Notes: generated by a model not told the origin, from the letters alone. A DNA stretch of 64,000 nucleotides from Cristatella mucedo (GCA_009760855.2 WPIO01000070.1:1976501-2040500); one strand, 5' to 3'; positions 1 to 10,617 are shown, counted from the stretch's first letter. Translations and numbers: made by a program.

Positions 1-714
1 AGTTTTTGAAAAGCTGGTGGTACGATGCTTGGCATGGTATGGCGGTAGATCTGATAAGTAGGATGGAGCCAAAGACTGACGGGACCTCAAAGTGAGCGCA
101 AAAACCTTGAAGTCGATTTATTGCTTGACAGTGCAGGTCAGTGAGAAGTGATATGATGTGACAAGTGCAATGCTCATGAAAGACAAGCCTAGATGCAGAG
201 TTTTGCATCGACTGTAAGTGCCTGATTACACATGCCGGTAGACCAGCAAGCAGTGAGTTATAGAAGAAAAGAGACGAGATGTGGCAAATGCTTGGACCAA
301 CTTAGATGTGCTATTCCTGTCTAAACAAGCCTGAATTTTAGCAATTTCATGTAGCTGAAAGTAGGCAGACTTGATTGTGGAGCTGGGGTAGTCGTTTAAA
401 GACAGGCCACTTTGGAGCATGACATCTAGATTTGATCGTGCAGATTTAACAGGAGATATGCTGGCAGAGACAATTTTGTGCGTCAGCCGTTCTAATTTCT
501 GAATCACACTTCATTTGCCCGTAACTAGTGAGTCAGTTGTATCATCATTCAATCTAAGAAAATTGGCTGCCATCCATATGCAGTTGTCATCAATACATGC
601 AACAAGGAATTAAGAGAATTTGAAGTGAGAGGGCTCTAACGAATCAAAGCAAGTGCAACTGAGTGTCATCCACATAAAAGTGAAAGCTGAGATTGTGCTT
701 GGCAGTCACACCCG

Positions 715-922
<208 letters not shown>

Positions 923-1179
923 CATAAACCATGAAAAGAACGGTACCAAGGACGAAGCCCTGAGGTTCCCATATGTCAATGATACCTCGGATGATCTTTT
1001 TCATTCGCGTCAATACTCTGGAGTTTCTCACTGAGGTAGGAGCTTGACCGTTGCAGAGTAGTGCCAGTGATGCCCAGGCGAGATGAGAGGCCCTCATGAA
1101 GGACTTGGCGATCGATAGTATCATTAGCTGCCGAACGATCGAGAAAAACAAGCAGAGATATTCTACCCATGTCTGCATT

Positions 1180-1350
1180 TCGGTGAGCCGTAATGGCTCA
1201 CTAGGTAAGGCGGTTGCTTTTCACGATCTTGGTCCCGAGGTCACGTGGGTTCGAATCTTGCGTTGGGCGATCCTTTATCGCCACTGCAAGCGGTGGTGAT
1301 AGCCGTGAAGGCTCTTCCATCGCTATACAAAAAGAGGCTGTTAAATCAGC
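1180..1350 (+). mobile_element. tRNA-derived SINE, family 1
   Basis: Starts with GTGAGCCGTAATGGCTCAC followed by ACTAGGTAAGGCGG (A-box-like) and GGGTTCGAATCTTG (B box of the pol III promoter), then a tRNA-unrelated body ending in AAAAAGAGGCTGTTAAATCA. The motif GCATTT lies on both sides of the insertion and is a likely target-site duplication within the LINE. Related copies lie at about 12128, 26166, 29215, 33996, 36443 and 58118. Confidence 0.85.
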
Positions 1351-1635
1351 TAGCATTTTTTCCAAGTAGGTCGTTGTACAGCCAAAGCATATCTGACTCT
1401 GTGGAGTGATTAGCTCTAAAGCCAGGCTTGAACTTACTAGCAAGGTTAGAAGTTTCAATATATGAGTTCAGCTGGTCTGGCACGACTCATTCCAGTGTTT
1501 TTGACATGAGTGGTAGAAGGGAGACTGGGTGCTAGTTGCTCAAGTTGTCTCGGTCAAGTGTCGCTTTCTTGAGTAGTGGCCTGACTACAGCTTTTTTAAA
1601 AGATGTCGGCATGCATCAAGTGCATTATTATCATT

Positions 1636-1815
1636 ATTATGCTTACCTTGTGCATGTCAACCATAACCATGCTATTCTTGTCATTTGCTGAGCATGCTAA
1701 CACAGACCATTTGATCGCGCTTTCTCTGCAGCACATGTAATAAAACGACTATAAAGAGATTGAGCTATCTGAGGTCGCTTTATGAAGTGTTATAATCATA
1801 ATTATAACGATTATT
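1636..1815 (+). mobile_element. LINE 3'-end fragment
   Basis: Plus-strand 3' UTR of the L2-like LINE. It contains the end of the GCATGC-rich segment, a degenerate GCAGCACATGTAATAAAACGAC, AAAGAGATTGAG and a CGCTTTATGAAGTG tail followed by AT-rich repeats. It is strongly 5'-truncated and lies next to the minus-strand copy at 1-1625. Confidence 0.75.
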
Positions 1816-1935
1816 ATCATTACTAGTCTTAATTTCCTAGCACTAAACGTCCAAGCACCACCACTGTTAGCCAATCCAACTGTCAAGTTGTTTTTAGGTG
1901 TTGCATATAATCCATTAGCAAAAGTCTTTTATGGC

Positions 1936-2022
1936 AGTAGTAATAATAATAATCATAATGCACTTGATAAAGAGCCCTCAGAGAACTCAATCTCTTTTTA
2001 GGCGTTTTACATCTTTCTAGAA
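1936..2022 (-). mobile_element. LINE tail fragment
   Basis: An (AAT)n-like run, then ATGCACTTGATAAAGAGCCC and CAGAGAACTCAATCTC. This is the 3' tail of the L2-like LINE on the minus strand, cut off after about 90 bases where the hAT relic begins. Confidence 0.8.
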
Positions 2023-2023
2023 T

Positions 2024-2208
2024 AACGGTTCTCAACTTGTGGGTAGAGACCCCTTTGGGGTCGAAGGACCCTTTCGCAGGGTTCGCCTAAGACTATCGGC
2101 AAACACGTATTTTCACATTTTGCACACAATAATTCAATGGTTGGGGGTCACCACTACATGAGTAACTGTAATAAGAGGTCTCGGAATTAGGAGGATTGAG
2201 AACCACTG
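2024..2208. mobile_element. SPIN-like hAT MITE relic
   Basis: A short element of about 185 bases with terminal inverted repeats CGGTTCTCAAC at the left and TTGAGAACCACTG at the right. Internal blocks GACCCCTTTGGGGTCGAA, GGTTCGCCTAAGAC and GGTTGGGGGTCACCAC agree closely with my recollection of the SPIN (Space Invaders) group of hAT non-autonomous elements. No transposase is present. Flanking 8-bp duplications are not clear. Family membership needs an alignment. Confidence 0.7.
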
Positions 2209-2273
2209 TTTTTGAAGAAGATATGTACCTGATAGTACACAACGTAGACTTTATTCCTTATGTACTGTACACG

Positions 2274-2647
2274 TTATTTGTTTACTTGCAATGCCATCAA
2301 ATTAATTACCATTAATTTGAAAAATAACTTTGCTATATTGATAATGTCTAATGGAATTTCTCGATAGTCGAGGATCGTATAAATCCGAAATAGTATAGAT
2401 TGGAGCGCTAGACAGTTCTTCTCTAAGTAAGAAGGAGATTCTTTACTGTCTTCTTTGAACATAAAATTCTGCTTGAATTTTTTCCATCGTTCCTTTTTCC
2501 TTTTTTTCCATTTTTTCTTCCGTACCCACCAGGTCTTGGTCTAGGAATATTGTAAACCAATTTCTTTGTTCTAACTTTCTCTATCTCTTTAAAGGTTTTT
2601 GGATAATTATCTATCTTTGAATGCTTCAGAATAGTTCTCGAAGGCAC
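2274..2647 (-). pseudogene. decayed basic protein fragments in Polinton-like relic
   Basis: Two overlapping minus-strand open stretches of about 62 and 74 codons in different frames. The upstream one contains IPRPRPGGYGRKNGKKGK, a strongly basic stretch of the kind seen in nucleic-acid-binding core proteins. I do not recognise the family. Frame changes suggest one ancestral gene broken by indels. Confidence 0.4.
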
Positions 2648-2649
2648 TA

Positions 2650-3190
2650 ACTATCTCTATGATTTTTACTTTGTTTTGTTTATTTTTGCATTTTGGCAGT
2701 CTTAGCTTTTTAAATCCTTAAGTCTGTGTCTATTATCTGAAACTCTTATTCTTCGTCTTTTTTGTTTTAACGTCGTTCGTATTCTTCTTCTTTCCTTTGT
2801 CTCTCCTCTACCGCTTTATCATCTAGTTTTCTTTTTTCGTCACACAATCCTGTTTTTTCCTGTTAGCGTTAGTGCAAATATTTTCCTACTCCATCGATTA
2901 TTTTACCAAAAAACACCTGATCAATACTTTTCGCTGGTTATCTTGTGGTGCCCTTTTCGAGCGTAGCTACTCATTTATATATCATTTAGAGATTTCAACA
3001 TTAATTATAAAATCTGAAGCAAAATTTATAGGATTTTAATTTTGATCCGTTAAGCTAAAAGCAATTGAGCCAATTGCATCAATGTCTCCTATTTTTGTCA
3101 AAAACCCGGACTAGGAATATTCAGATCTAACCTTTCTCCTGGATTTACATGTGCAATATCTAGTAAATCAAATGGACTACATTGAGTAAG
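2650..3190 (-). pseudogene. decayed coding stretch, charged
   Basis: Minus-strand reading gives short protein-like runs such as KLDDKAVEERQRKEEEYERR near 2770-2840, interrupted by stops. This is consistent with a charged helical protein of the Polinton-like relic. The family is unknown. Confidence 0.35.
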
Positions 3191-3211
3191 AAATCCACTC
3201 ATGTCTTCCAA

Positions 3212-4085
3212 TTAATTCATATCAGGATTAACTAAGTCACAATTTATACTACTTCTGTTCAAACCTTCACGATCTGGTGATACCATTTTGTTCCCAGGTT
3301 CATATGCTCTAGGAAAGTATATAGGTTTGTCTTTCCTTTTGTAAGGAGTACCTCCTACCATATCAGGATCAAACGGCCCTTGTCTATTCGAATTGAATCC
3401 AAGTGTATTGACTACAGTTTCTGTAATACTAGAACCATTAATTTCTAGCAGTAAAACATAGTAATCGACTACTTGCATTAATATTCTATCATAAGTATCT
3501 GAAGAAAATCTAATTAAAAAATTTATCATTTCTTAATTTAATTCTGTAATAATCATCTTGATTTGTGAAACCACGACCAGCTAAAGGTTCACCATATTTT
3601 CTATTCTTAAGTGCTGTGTTTAGTCTGTTTACCGTTGGGTTTACGTTATAATAACACTATAACCTCCAAAACCACATCATTGGTGTCTGCATTTTATCTT
3701 TCAAACAAAATAATGAAATTTATACCTGCTGCTACATCAGGAACGACTTTATTTGTGTAAATAAACTCAATCAGACGTAGTCCAACTTTATCATACCCAC
3801 TTTCTTTTAGAATTATTGGACGAGATAATGCTGTTTTGAATCGTTAGTGAATCCCGTTATTCATATTGACATCTATTTTTTATATATTGAAAATTTATTC
3901 CAAATGTAAGATGTTGACATATAAAGATACATTAAGAAAATGGTTAGTTACGTTTAACTAAACAGCTATATCAGAAACTGTTACTTCAGTTAAGTCGTGA
4001 TACTCAATTGTTGTTGACTCATTCAATATTAACTTCCAAGGGTAGAAGTTATTAGCGAAGCCTCTAATAACCTGTGATGGATTTC
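3212..4085 (-). pseudogene. possible structural protein remnant of Polinton-like relic
   Basis: The longest open stretch is 3212-3529 (105 codons) and includes GFNSNRQGPFDPDMVGGTPY. It is continued upstream, in other frames, by protein-like pieces such as GEPLAGRGFTNQDDYYRIK (about 3535-3600) and IILKESGYDKVGLRLIEF (about 3760-3825). At least three frameshifts or stops separate the pieces. It could derive from a virion-type structural protein, but no diagnostic motif was seen, so that role is a guess from the neighbouring ATPase remnant. Confidence 0.45.
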
Positions 4086-4097
4086 AATTTTTAATAC

Positions 4098-4250
4098 AAA
4101 AATAATAATATAATAATGCACTTGATAAAGCGCCTTCAGAGAACTCAATCTTTTTCTAGGCGCTTTACATTTGCTGCAAAGGGAAACGCGATTGAATGGT
4201 GAGTAACATCACGTTTGATAAGCAACATGAATAACATGGTTAGGGGTGAC
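4098..4250 (-). mobile_element. LINE tail inserted in Polinton-like relic
   Basis: AATAATAATGCACTTGATAA, then CTTTTTCTAGGCGCTTTAC and TTGCTGCAAAGGGAAACGCG. This is a 5'-truncated L2-like LINE 3' end, minus strand, interrupting the decayed coding DNA. Confidence 0.85.
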
Positions 4251-4319
4251 ATGCACAGGAGGTTTTATAATTCATCCAATAGTTTGTACAGCGAAGCACT
4301 TATAGAAAACGTATTTATA

Positions 4320-4735
4320 TGGTCCAGATCTCGTTCTTTTAAATCAATACGAATTTAATTTTTAAATTCAATCAATGACTTTATACTACATAGAGTACTT
4401 CACTAATTGTCTTTATCCATTCTTTCAATCAAGGATTTTATTTCTGTCGTCAATCTTCCCTCTCTCTTTGCAATAGTAATTCTTAGTAGATCTTTTTTAA
4501 CGTCACTATCAATTTCACTAATTAAGCTCTTTGAGATAATTTAGGATTTACTGCAGTTGAATAGATTCCTAATTCATCAGCTACAACTTTTGAAAAGTAT
4601 CAATAGCTTTTTTCGTGTAGACATTTAGAGCACTCGTGTTAGCAGAATTATTTGTTATAATTGCTTTCTTATATTTTCCTGATTCAATCGCGCTTCCAGC
4701 TTTAACTAAAATTAATGATATATTAGGTGGGTGCT
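4320..4735 (-). pseudogene. decayed coding stretch of Polinton-like relic
   Basis: The minus strand reads protein-like runs in successive frames, for example VKAGSAIESGKYKKAIITN (about 4655-4715) and, nearer the 3' end, KREGRLTTEIKSLIERMDK (about 4410-4470), followed by a stop. The latter may be a real C-terminus. The family is not recognised. Confidence 0.4.
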
Positions 4736-4860
4736 TTAATAATAATAATAAATTTGATAAAGTCGCCTCAAAGAATCCAATTTCTTTCTAGGCGCTTTAC
4801 ATTTGCTGCAAAGGAAGCCCGGTTGAATGGTTAGTGATAGCATGCTCAATACTTTGATGC
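4736..4860 (-). mobile_element. LINE tail inserted in Polinton-like relic
   Basis: AATAATAATAATAAATTTGA, then TTCTTTCTAGGCGCTTTAC and TTGCTGCAAAGGAAGC. This is an L2-like LINE 3' end on the minus strand, truncated to about 120 bases. Confidence 0.8.
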
Positions 4861-4869
4861 GTTCAATGG

Positions 4870-5150
4870 ATTTCTAACTTTCATATGCAGCAGGTACCTA
4901 AGCTCTTACTGTTTTAAGTTCATCTAGATTAATATTAACTAAGGTATCAGTTGATTTTTCGAATGTTCGTCGATCCACATGAGCTTCTGCACTATCTCTA
5001 TCTATTATCTATTATCTCTGCCTCAAGTAATTGAATCTCCTGATCATTCTGAAGTTCTGTTCCATCTCTTAAATCATGAAGATTTTCAATTTTTCCCTCA
5101 TAATCTAATGATTCTTGTACAATACGATGTTAGGTAGGTTAATTAAGTAA
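4870..5150 (-). pseudogene. decayed coding stretch of Polinton-like relic
   Basis: Minus-strand pieces VQESLDYEGKIENLHDLRD (about 5065-5130) and RRTFEKSTDTLVNINLDEL (about 4910-4970) are readable in different frames. Acidic and probably helical. The family is unknown. Confidence 0.4.
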
Positions 5151-5264
5151 GTATTTCTGCTGAACATCTATATATGTGTCTTTTTAATTAAATAATGTTA
5201 TTATCGGTTTCCCAAAAGAATATACAGTCCAAAGTAAGTCAATCACACATTATCCAAACCCATT

Positions 5265-5800
5265 CTGCTTAATGGAATTTACCCAATCTGTAAAAAGTCT
5301 GTTATCAAAGACTCTAAATTATGAATCTCTAATTTATTTAATATTAATAGCGTTTTGTTTAATATTTATTTTATCATATCAAAATTGTCTCTGATTTCTC
5401 AACCATGTATGTATGTTACGCCTCGTGCAAGATAAAAGGTATTTAATCCTATATGCCCATCTCTAGTAAAGTATTCAAGAAATTATGTTTGATGTTCGGT
5501 AATTAAGACATCCAAAACAAATATATTTGCGTAAATATTAAGCCAATAAACTCCGGCACTTCTTCAATTCAGTCTATCCAAAAATAAGCTCCTTCAGCAA
5601 TTACATTTATCATTGATTTAAGTCCACGCTAGAAAATTTACTCAAGACTAGAAGCAACTAAAGTACAATTATTATAACTTAAAATTCATAGAATAGCAAA
5701 GTAATTATTAACTGAGACTTTCTTGATCCACTTAGTCCTAACAGAAGAGATCCTACTAGAACTTTCGATAATAATTATTTGAGAGCAGTTTCCCTATCTT
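5265..5800 (-). pseudogene. A32-like packaging ATPase remnant (FtsK/HerA superfamily)
   Basis: The minus strand shows a degenerate Walker A, LLGLSGSRKSQLI, at about 5705-5745 (the expected GKS is RKS here). About 240 bases downstream come VLDVLITEHQ (Walker B region), then EYFTRDGHIGLNTFYLARG (about 5415-5475) and EIRDNFD (about 5375-5400). The order Walker A, Walker B, YFTR-H, FYL, IRDN is that of the DNA-packaging ATPases of Polintons and nucleocytoplasmic DNA viruses. Several stops and frameshifts make it non-functional. I leave it unreconstructed. Confidence 0.6.
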
Positions 5801-5854
5801 AGCCAAAGTTAAAACGCTTGAACTTCCAGAGACATTATCTGTCTAAGAATTTTT

Positions 5855-5990
5855 TTATAGGAAATGTACATATACTGCCTTAAGTGTCGAAAGAATAAGG
5901 AAGATCTTCGTGAGGAATATAATGAAATCTAGAGTCCTAATGGTCAAAGAGGAATGAAGAATGCAATAAGTGAAATATGAGAAATTAAAA
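5855..5990 (+). pseudogene. DUF5679-like zinc-ribbon peptide remnant
   Basis: Opposite strand to the ATPase remnant. An ATG is followed by YIYCLKCRKNKED and, after a stop, SPNGQRGMKNAI. The CxxC followed about 15-20 residues later by an NGR-like turn is the first half of the DUF5679 fold found in Polintons and some phages. The second CxxC is not readable. Two in-frame stops show decay. Confidence 0.4.
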
Positions 5991-6107
5991 ATCGAAGTTA
6001 GTTAAGCTAATAAGTCACTGAATTGCAGTAAAAAACCAAATGAAGATTCATACTACTTTGACTCACATGGAGTTCCTCCATTATTAAAATGTAGTGGGTT
6101 CCTCTAA

Positions 6108-6345
6108 TTTTCTCTGCATGTGCTCATGCATGCTGAAGCTGTGCATGCTGCCACTAAACAAACATACATGCTGACCCTGTGCATTTCACCGTAACCATGT
6201 TATTCTTGTTGTTTACTGAGCATGCAACCACTAACCATTTGATCTTACTTCCTGTGCAACAATTGTTAAGTGCCAATAAAATATTGAGTTCTCCGACGGT
6301 GCAATAACAAATGCATTATTATTATTATTATTGTATTGTTATACC
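6108..6345 (+). mobile_element. LINE 3'-end fragment
   Basis: Plus-strand 3' UTR of the L2-like LINE: CTGACCCTGTGCATTTCACC, ACCATGTTATTCTTGTTG, and a tail of GCATTATTATTATTATTATT. It is inserted in the Polinton-like relic. Confidence 0.8.
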
Positions 6346-6349
6346 TAGG

Positions 6350-7100
6350 AAAGGTTACAAGTTTTTCAACATTCCAACGGCAGAGTTATACGGATACTGA
6401 CTGTAAAAGGTTCTGTCTAGAATATTTAAAACTCAAGGAAACTAAGATTTCTAAACCACGATGGCATTGCTGCTAAATTAATTTTTATATTAAATAACAA
6501 TATTTTCTAATATAGCCGAAAATTGCAAAACAATCACATGAATCAAAATTATTCATTAGAAAGTCCCGAAACAAAGTATGAAAATTGAATATTCTAGGGT
6601 ACTAATTTCGAAAGGTGCTCCAGTTAGGATCAGAGTAGAAAAAATATTAAAGGAGTCAAAGCCATATATATGAATGCTAATTTCCATCCAGACCCTCATA
6701 CAGAACTTAAAAAGAAAGCGAAAGTTAATATACCAATTAATAATGCTTAAATCGAATTTGGAATTATGAATCGTGGACAAAGATCGACAATTGGAGTAAG
6801 ATTTGATTTTCCCCCAATCAGTTCTTTTCTTAAGCTTCTAGTAATATCTCTTTTACATAATAACCAATTTTTAAGCTTGCTATCATTGTTTTGATTCCTT
6901 CTTTCTTATTGCCAATATTTTTCCAACTTTCTTACCATATTTGAATATTTGAATACCGAAATACCATTTGAATACCCTTGAATACCATATTTGAAGATAT
7001 ATCAAACAATTATTTCTTTTCTAAGTAATGTACGATTGACAATAACACTTCCACCTCCTAAGAATCCTTCTAAAGTTTTATTTGAAATTCAACTTACCTT
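6350..7100. pseudogene. unassigned decayed coding DNA
   Basis: Open stretches exist on both strands (minus 6556-6780, 74 codons). The plus strand contains protein-like EYSRVLISKGAPVRIRVEK and NANFHPDPHTELKKKAK. Which strand was coding is unclear. It has the AT-rich composition of the Polinton-like relic and probably belongs to it. Confidence 0.3.
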
Positions 7101-7466
7101 ATGCTCTACATGTCCGAGACTATAACGACCACTGCTGTCCGGCTGCTGGCCTACGACACATTCTTTCCAGATGTCCTAAAATGCTACTTCAGAGCTAATC
7201 GCTACCAAAACTGCTCTATTGACTCAGCAATGCTTCTCAATTTCACTTTGTTGTGTGAGATAAAGTCTGTTGGATATCAAATACGTACCGAAAGACGCTA
7301 AGGCTGAGAGTGGGCCATACAAAACTGTCCTTCGCAACACACACATAGTCTTTGTGGTTGTAGAATTACAGATTTAGTTAAAAATATTAAGAGTGGTGCA
7401 TTAACTAGAACTAAGGTTTTTTGGAGTGGAGACTTTCACGCATAAAAATGCAAGTAAGAGTTGTAC

Positions 7467-8590
7467 TACTACTACTACTAATAATAATAATTCACTTGAC
7501 AAAGCACCCTCAGAGAACTTAATCTCTCTCTAGGCGCTTTACATTTGCTGTAAAGTGAAATGCAATTGAATGGTAAGTAAAATCATGCTTGAAAAACAAA
7601 CAAAATGAATAATATGGTTAGGGGTGACATGCACAGGGTCAGCATGCAAATGTGGTTAGTGGCAGCATGCAGTGTCAGCACGCATAAGCACATCAAGGAC
7701 GAATCACAGTCCTAAATAGGTGTGTTTTTAAGTTCCTTTTAAATGTGGTCAGGTCAGGGGATGTTCTGACGCAGGTCGGGAGGGAGTTCCAGGCTTTGAG
7801 AGCATATGAACTAAATGCATGGTCTCCAAAGGATTTAAGGTTTGCATGAGGTACTTCTAGACTGTTGGATTCCGAAAAGAGGGTGGTACGATGCTTGGCC
7901 TGATGGGGTAGTATATCTGACAGATAGGCTGGAGCCATAGAATGAAGAGACCTAAAAGTGAGCGACAAAACCTTGAAGTAAATCCACTGCTTGACTGGTA
8001 GCCAGTGCAGGTCGGCGAGAAGTGGAGTAATGTGGCAACTGCGACGCTCACGACAGACAAGCCTACCTGCAGAGTTCTGCACCAGCTGCAATCGCCTGAT
8101 CGCACATGCTGGTTGGCCAGTAAGCAGTGAGTTGCAGAAGTCGAGACGAGATGTCATGAATGCATGGACCAACTTGGACGTGGTATCCTTATCTAAACAA
8201 GCCCGAATTTTAGCAATGTTATGAAGCTGAAAATAGGCAGATTTGACTGTGGAGCTGATATGGTCGTCTAACGAGAGGTCGCTTTGGAATACGACACCTA
8301 GATTTCGAGCTGATTCAACAGGAGATATGCTAGCAGAGCCAGTTTTGAGAGACCGCCTTTCCAATCTCTGAATGACACTGGGTTTGCCCATAACTAGTAA
8401 GTTAGTGTTGTCATCGTTTACTTTTAGAAAACTTGCTGCCATCCATGTGAGGATGTCATCAATGCATGCAGCTAGTGAGTTTAGAGAATTTGAGGTGCTC
8501 CAAGGCTGGGAGGGATCAAAGCAAAGGTTCAACTGAGTGTCATCTGCATAGAAGTGAAAGCCTAGATTGTGCTTGGCAATCACATCAGCG
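7467..8590 (-). mobile_element. L2-clade LINE, best-preserved 3' half
   Basis: Begins with the (AAT)n tail and TTCACTTGACAAAGCACCC, followed by the GCATGC-rich 3' UTR, then an open reading frame of 296 codons (7693-8583) covering the end of the reverse transcriptase and the conserved C-terminal domain. It is 5'-truncated within the RT palm at the sequence encoding IAKHNLGF. It lies immediately left of two hairpins at 8631-8697. Confidence 0.92.
7693..8583 (-). CDS. LINE ORF2 fragment: RT palm end and C-terminal domain
   Basis: The frame has 296 codons without a stop. Residues about 9-16 read FHFYADDT, the catalytic YADD box of reverse transcriptase, intact here. Then come FLKVNDDNTNLLVMGK, ESARNLGVVFQSDLSLDDH, FVTSRLDFCNSLL-like and HITPLLADLHWLPVKQ blocks, and a C-terminus containing ALKAWNSLPTCVRTSPDL. 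These are the hallmark blocks of the L2 clade. The endonuclease and most of the RT are missing, so it cannot be autonomous. Confidence 0.9.
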   Translation of the reverse strand: MIAKHNLGFHFYADDTQLNLCFDPSQPWSTSNSLNSLAACIDDILTWMAASFLKVNDDNTNLLVMGKPSVIQRLERRSLKTGSASISPVESARNLGVVFQSDLSLDDHISSTVKSAYFQLHNIAKIRACLDKDTTSKLVHAFMTSRLDFCNSLLTGQPACAIRRLQLVQNSAGRLVCRERRSCHITPLLADLHWLPVKQWIYFKVLSLTFRSLHSMAPAYLSDILPHQAKHRTTLFSESNSLEVPHANLKSFGDHAFSSYALKAWNSLPTCVRTSPDLTTFKRNLKTHLFRTVIRP

Positions 8591-9880
8591 AGTATGCAAA
8601 GTAGTATGTCCTTTTCTGTAGCTTTACGCCCATGTCATGTTGAGGCAACTCCTAAACATGACATGGTAATCACATGTTCGAAGACATTCGAACATGTTCA
8701 TGGACATCCTATGTTTGAAGCTAGGCTAGTTTGCAATAAGTGAATACAAAATTAATAGAAACTGATGCTTACCAAGAACGGCACAGTAGAAAAGTATGGG
8801 CTGCTATGTTTATATTGGTATTTTAAAGCTGCTCTATTGAGTTAAAAAAGACTGATCCCTGATAACTGGCTGTCAATAGTGACAAGAGGTCTACCCGAGA
8901 ATGAGAAATGCATTAGTAGAGAACGGATATCGGTTTCACTCAGTCTACCTAGCCTGGTGACAGTTGTATCAGGCTACATTAAAAATCACTGACCAAGACT
9001 CTTTGTACAAAGCTTGGCTGTTATAATCGAACCATCACTTCCCTAGGTCAGGCCGAAAGTATATCTTCGTTTCCATAACCCACTGTATGGGAAGACAGCT
9101 CAAGTGACATCCGACCAAGTATTCATCAAACATACAATCAAACATGCACCTCTGCATCGCTATGGATCTCATCCCGGCACTGATAATCATTATTGAAAAT
9201 CATCAAAGCTCAACCTGCGCATAAGAAGAAGTGAGCCATCTAATTGGAATTCGAGAAACTGGTTTTTTATAGGTTATGTACTCGCCGCTGTCTCCATGGA
9301 AAATATCCATGTGCCTTCAAGTGTTTCCTCGGGCTACCCCACTTTGCCCAACGTATACTTCCATATCTAGAGGCGTGACGCGACGCTCCGGCCATACCAG
9401 GAAAAACTTGGGGTATCAGCCTCTATTTTACTTTGCTCTTGGTCAATACTCGAGAACAGGTTTCAGACTCCATCAGAGTCCGAAGCTTCCAGAAGAGACT
9501 GAGGCTTGCAGAAGTGTGAAATTCTAATATTTAGCCGCAAATGTCTCAACTTTTTGTCGAACAATTTGGAAGCGTATGCACTCACAGCTCGTTTCAAAGC
9601 AGCCCGATTTAATAATAATAATAATAATGATTGTGCTGGCAGAAGACATGCAAATAATTAGTTACACAGTACTAGCTAGGCATCGTATTCCAAGGAAAGC
9701 GTAGCTGCAAAATCACTGCTACTAAGCTGCAAGTGAGGCCCTGTATTCCAGCTGAATGAACAGTGAGTGCATGATCTTTTAGAGTTATGTTTCACAGGGA
9801 GGATGTATTGTAGATAAGTGCTGCATTTAGTTAACCTTTATTCTGCTTGCCGCCACTGACCTACATAGCGGATCAAATAA
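8591..9880. other. stretch without recognised gene
   Basis: It holds two adjacent short hairpins (8631-8697) and an AAT run at 9609-9628. A plus-strand open frame at 9276-9527 has no recognisable domain, coding bias or splice context. I see no other feature. Confidence 0.5.
8631..8697. other. two adjacent perfect hairpins
   Basis: CATGTCATGTT at 8631-8641 pairs with AACATGACATG at 8655-8665. ACATGTTCGAA at 8672-8682 pairs with TTCGAACATGT at 8687-8697 across a 4-base loop. Both arms are 11 bp and exact. GAACATGTTC (8690-8699) fits the RRRCWWGYYY half-site of p53-family factors; this may be coincidence. Confidence 0.8.
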
Positions 9881-9889
9881 AAACGTGCT

Positions 9890-9985
9890 TCTTTTTCAGC
9901 AAATTTGAAGTTCCAAGAAAGATATTAGGATCACTGATGGAACTTTATAAGATTTATTATTATTATTATTACTATTATAATAAAA
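9890..9985 (+). mobile_element. LINE tail fragment (decayed)
   Basis: A degenerate CAGCAAATTTGAAGTTCCAA, then AAAGATATTAGG and an ATGGAACTTTATAAGATTTA tail with ATT repeats. The order matches the plus-strand LINE terminus at lower identity. Confidence 0.55.
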
Positions 9986-10617
9986 TCAGCACCCTCCAGC
10001 TCAATAAACTGATACTATTATGCTACTGGATCTTCTGCCTCGATTCCGACAGGGCCCGCGATTGTGTACAGCCAGTCTCCTCATCTTCTCGCTTACTCTA
10101 CCACCTGCAATGGCAGTACGCTCTCAAGGAGGCCAAACTGCAGGGTTTAACACACCAATCATAATTCAGCCGCTCTTTCAACACGTGCCAGTTTTTCCAC
10201 CACTTTGCGACATCGACTGGGTGCGAATGAACTAATTCAAGACACGAGAAGAAATGCTCTTACCATGCTCTAAAGAGGATGGAACTGTCATAGTTTCTGA
10301 ACTAGTATCGTTTCATATCTTTATTTCACACACGGTCACACTATTTCTTCATACGGGTTTTTTTCGGTACATGCATCGAGAAAGAAACTGTCACTGCTAC
10401 AGCTAGGGAAAGGTTGCCTAGAATAATTGCTGGTCTGTGCCAGGCTGTCTGCAACGTGCCTCTCATGGCAGAAAAAACGTTTCAAGATTTCAGTACCTTG
10501 ACCTTAAGCTAAGAATGCATTTCGTGAGGATGCAGCTCGGGAAGAGCAGCTTTATATGGTACTTCATTATTCGTCATTCTGAGGTGTAAGAAAGACCTAA
10601 TTCTCTAAGAGCAATGA

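Larger units (their letters stand above)
2270..7100. mobile_element. decayed Polinton/Maverick-like element
   Basis: About 4.8 kb of AT-rich DNA unlike its surroundings. On the minus strand it holds a chain of short open stretches that shift frame and stop often but still read like protein: acidic or basic, low in repeats, with normal amino-acid mix. Two pieces are diagnostic: an A32-like packaging ATPase remnant (about 5265-5800) and a DUF5679-like CxxC peptide (about 5855-5990, plus strand). This combination is typical of Polintons and related adintovirus or virophage-like elements. Three LINE tails (about 4098, 4736 and 6108) were inserted later, so the relic is old. I see no polymerase B, integrase or terminal inverted repeats. 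Ends are approximate. Confidence 0.6.

Noticed and set aside
1180-1345. Functional tRNA gene
   Set aside because: A and B boxes are present, but the sequence continues into a repeated non-tRNA body found at six or more other places, so it is a SINE.
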